Source: Ignavibacteriaceae bacterium
GTDB lineage: Bacteria > Bacteroidota > Ignavibacteria > Ignavibacteriales > Ignavibacteriaceae
DNA length: 5,888 nucleotides
NCBI GenBank assembly: GCA_031292465.1
Contig: JARLHB010000498.1
Coordinates: 1-5,888 of the forward strand
Direction: 5' to 3'
The notes under the pieces were generated by a model. The model was not told where the DNA came from. It was given only the letters and a program-made list of their open reading frames with translations, and ran no database searches. Below, piece by piece: positions 5,768 to 5,888 of this stretch. Within the stretch, counting starts at the first letter, position 1, and each line of letters begins with the position of its first letter. The translations under genes were made by a program, and so were the position numbers.

Positions 5768-5888
5768 TTAATCAAATAATGTTTTTGCCCCGGGCATGTC
5801 TTTAGGGAACAAACCGTGATTAAAAAGATCAGTAGCAGCCAGGGAAATATATTTAGTCCATTTATTTTCAGAACTTGTTCCTAAAGAG
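5768..5888 (-). CDS. C-terminal fragment of an unidentified protein (truncated by window edge)
   Basis: Reading from 5887, the minus strand has an open frame of 39 codons ending in TAA at 5770-5768. The visible protein starts SLGTSSENKWTKYISLAATD and finishes LFNHGLFPKDMPGAKTLFD, which has normal composition and looks like a genuine enzyme C-terminus. I cannot name the family from this tail. It ends 19 bp before the TPR start, with the SD for that gene in the gap, so it is probably the upstream member of the same operon. No promoter is visible between the genes. It has no start codon inside the window. Confidence 0.7.
   Translation of the reverse strand, partial: SLGTSSENKWTKYISLAATDLFNHGLFPKDMPGAKTLFD

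Overview
This 5.9 kb window is AT-rich, gene-dense bacterial DNA with seven recognisable protein genes or gene fragments and one candidate microprotein. Several things suggest, without proving, a member of the Bacteroidota/Chlorobiota/Ignavibacteria group. They are the base composition, the Lys/Ile/Asn/Glu-rich proteins, the multi-PAS histidine kinase, the secreted TPR protein and the mixture of genes with and without Shine-Dalgarno (SD) sequences. No 16S gene or other clear taxonomic marker is present, so this rests on style alone.

Left to right: bases 1-1833 (+) hold the C-terminal 610 residues of a multi-PAS sensor histidine kinase whose start lies outside the window. It converges on a beta-hydroxyacid dehydrogenase of the GLYR1/succinic-semialdehyde-reductase type (1854-2726, -), with only 20 bp between the two stop codons and a 9-bp inverted repeat across the junction. 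A 380-bp stretch follows (2727-3106) that contains a possible 32-residue single-span membrane microprotein (2963-3061, +). Then come ribose-5-phosphate isomerase B (rpiB, 3107-3556, -) and a divergent MarR-family regulator (3711-4184, +), separated by a 154-bp AT-rich intergenic region with an inverted repeat just ahead of marR.

The right end is a minus-strand cluster read right to left: the tail of an unidentified gene (5768-5888), an exported TPR protein (4957-5748), and a class III (CobB/SIRT5-like) sirtuin deacylase (4209-4937). Both gaps in this cluster are 19 bp, so it is very probably one operon. The sirtuin and RpiB both start at TTG with a good SD 7 nt upstream; in the sirtuin an in-frame stop directly before the TTG leaves no alternative upstream start.

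Most of the content is ordinary metabolism, signalling and regulation. I see no CRISPR array, tRNA, rRNA, insertion sequence, toxin-antitoxin pair or phage module, and no clear new multi-gene system. The points most worth following are the microprotein, the MarR inverted repeat, the sirtuin/TPR linkage, and the RMDN-like architecture of the TPR protein.
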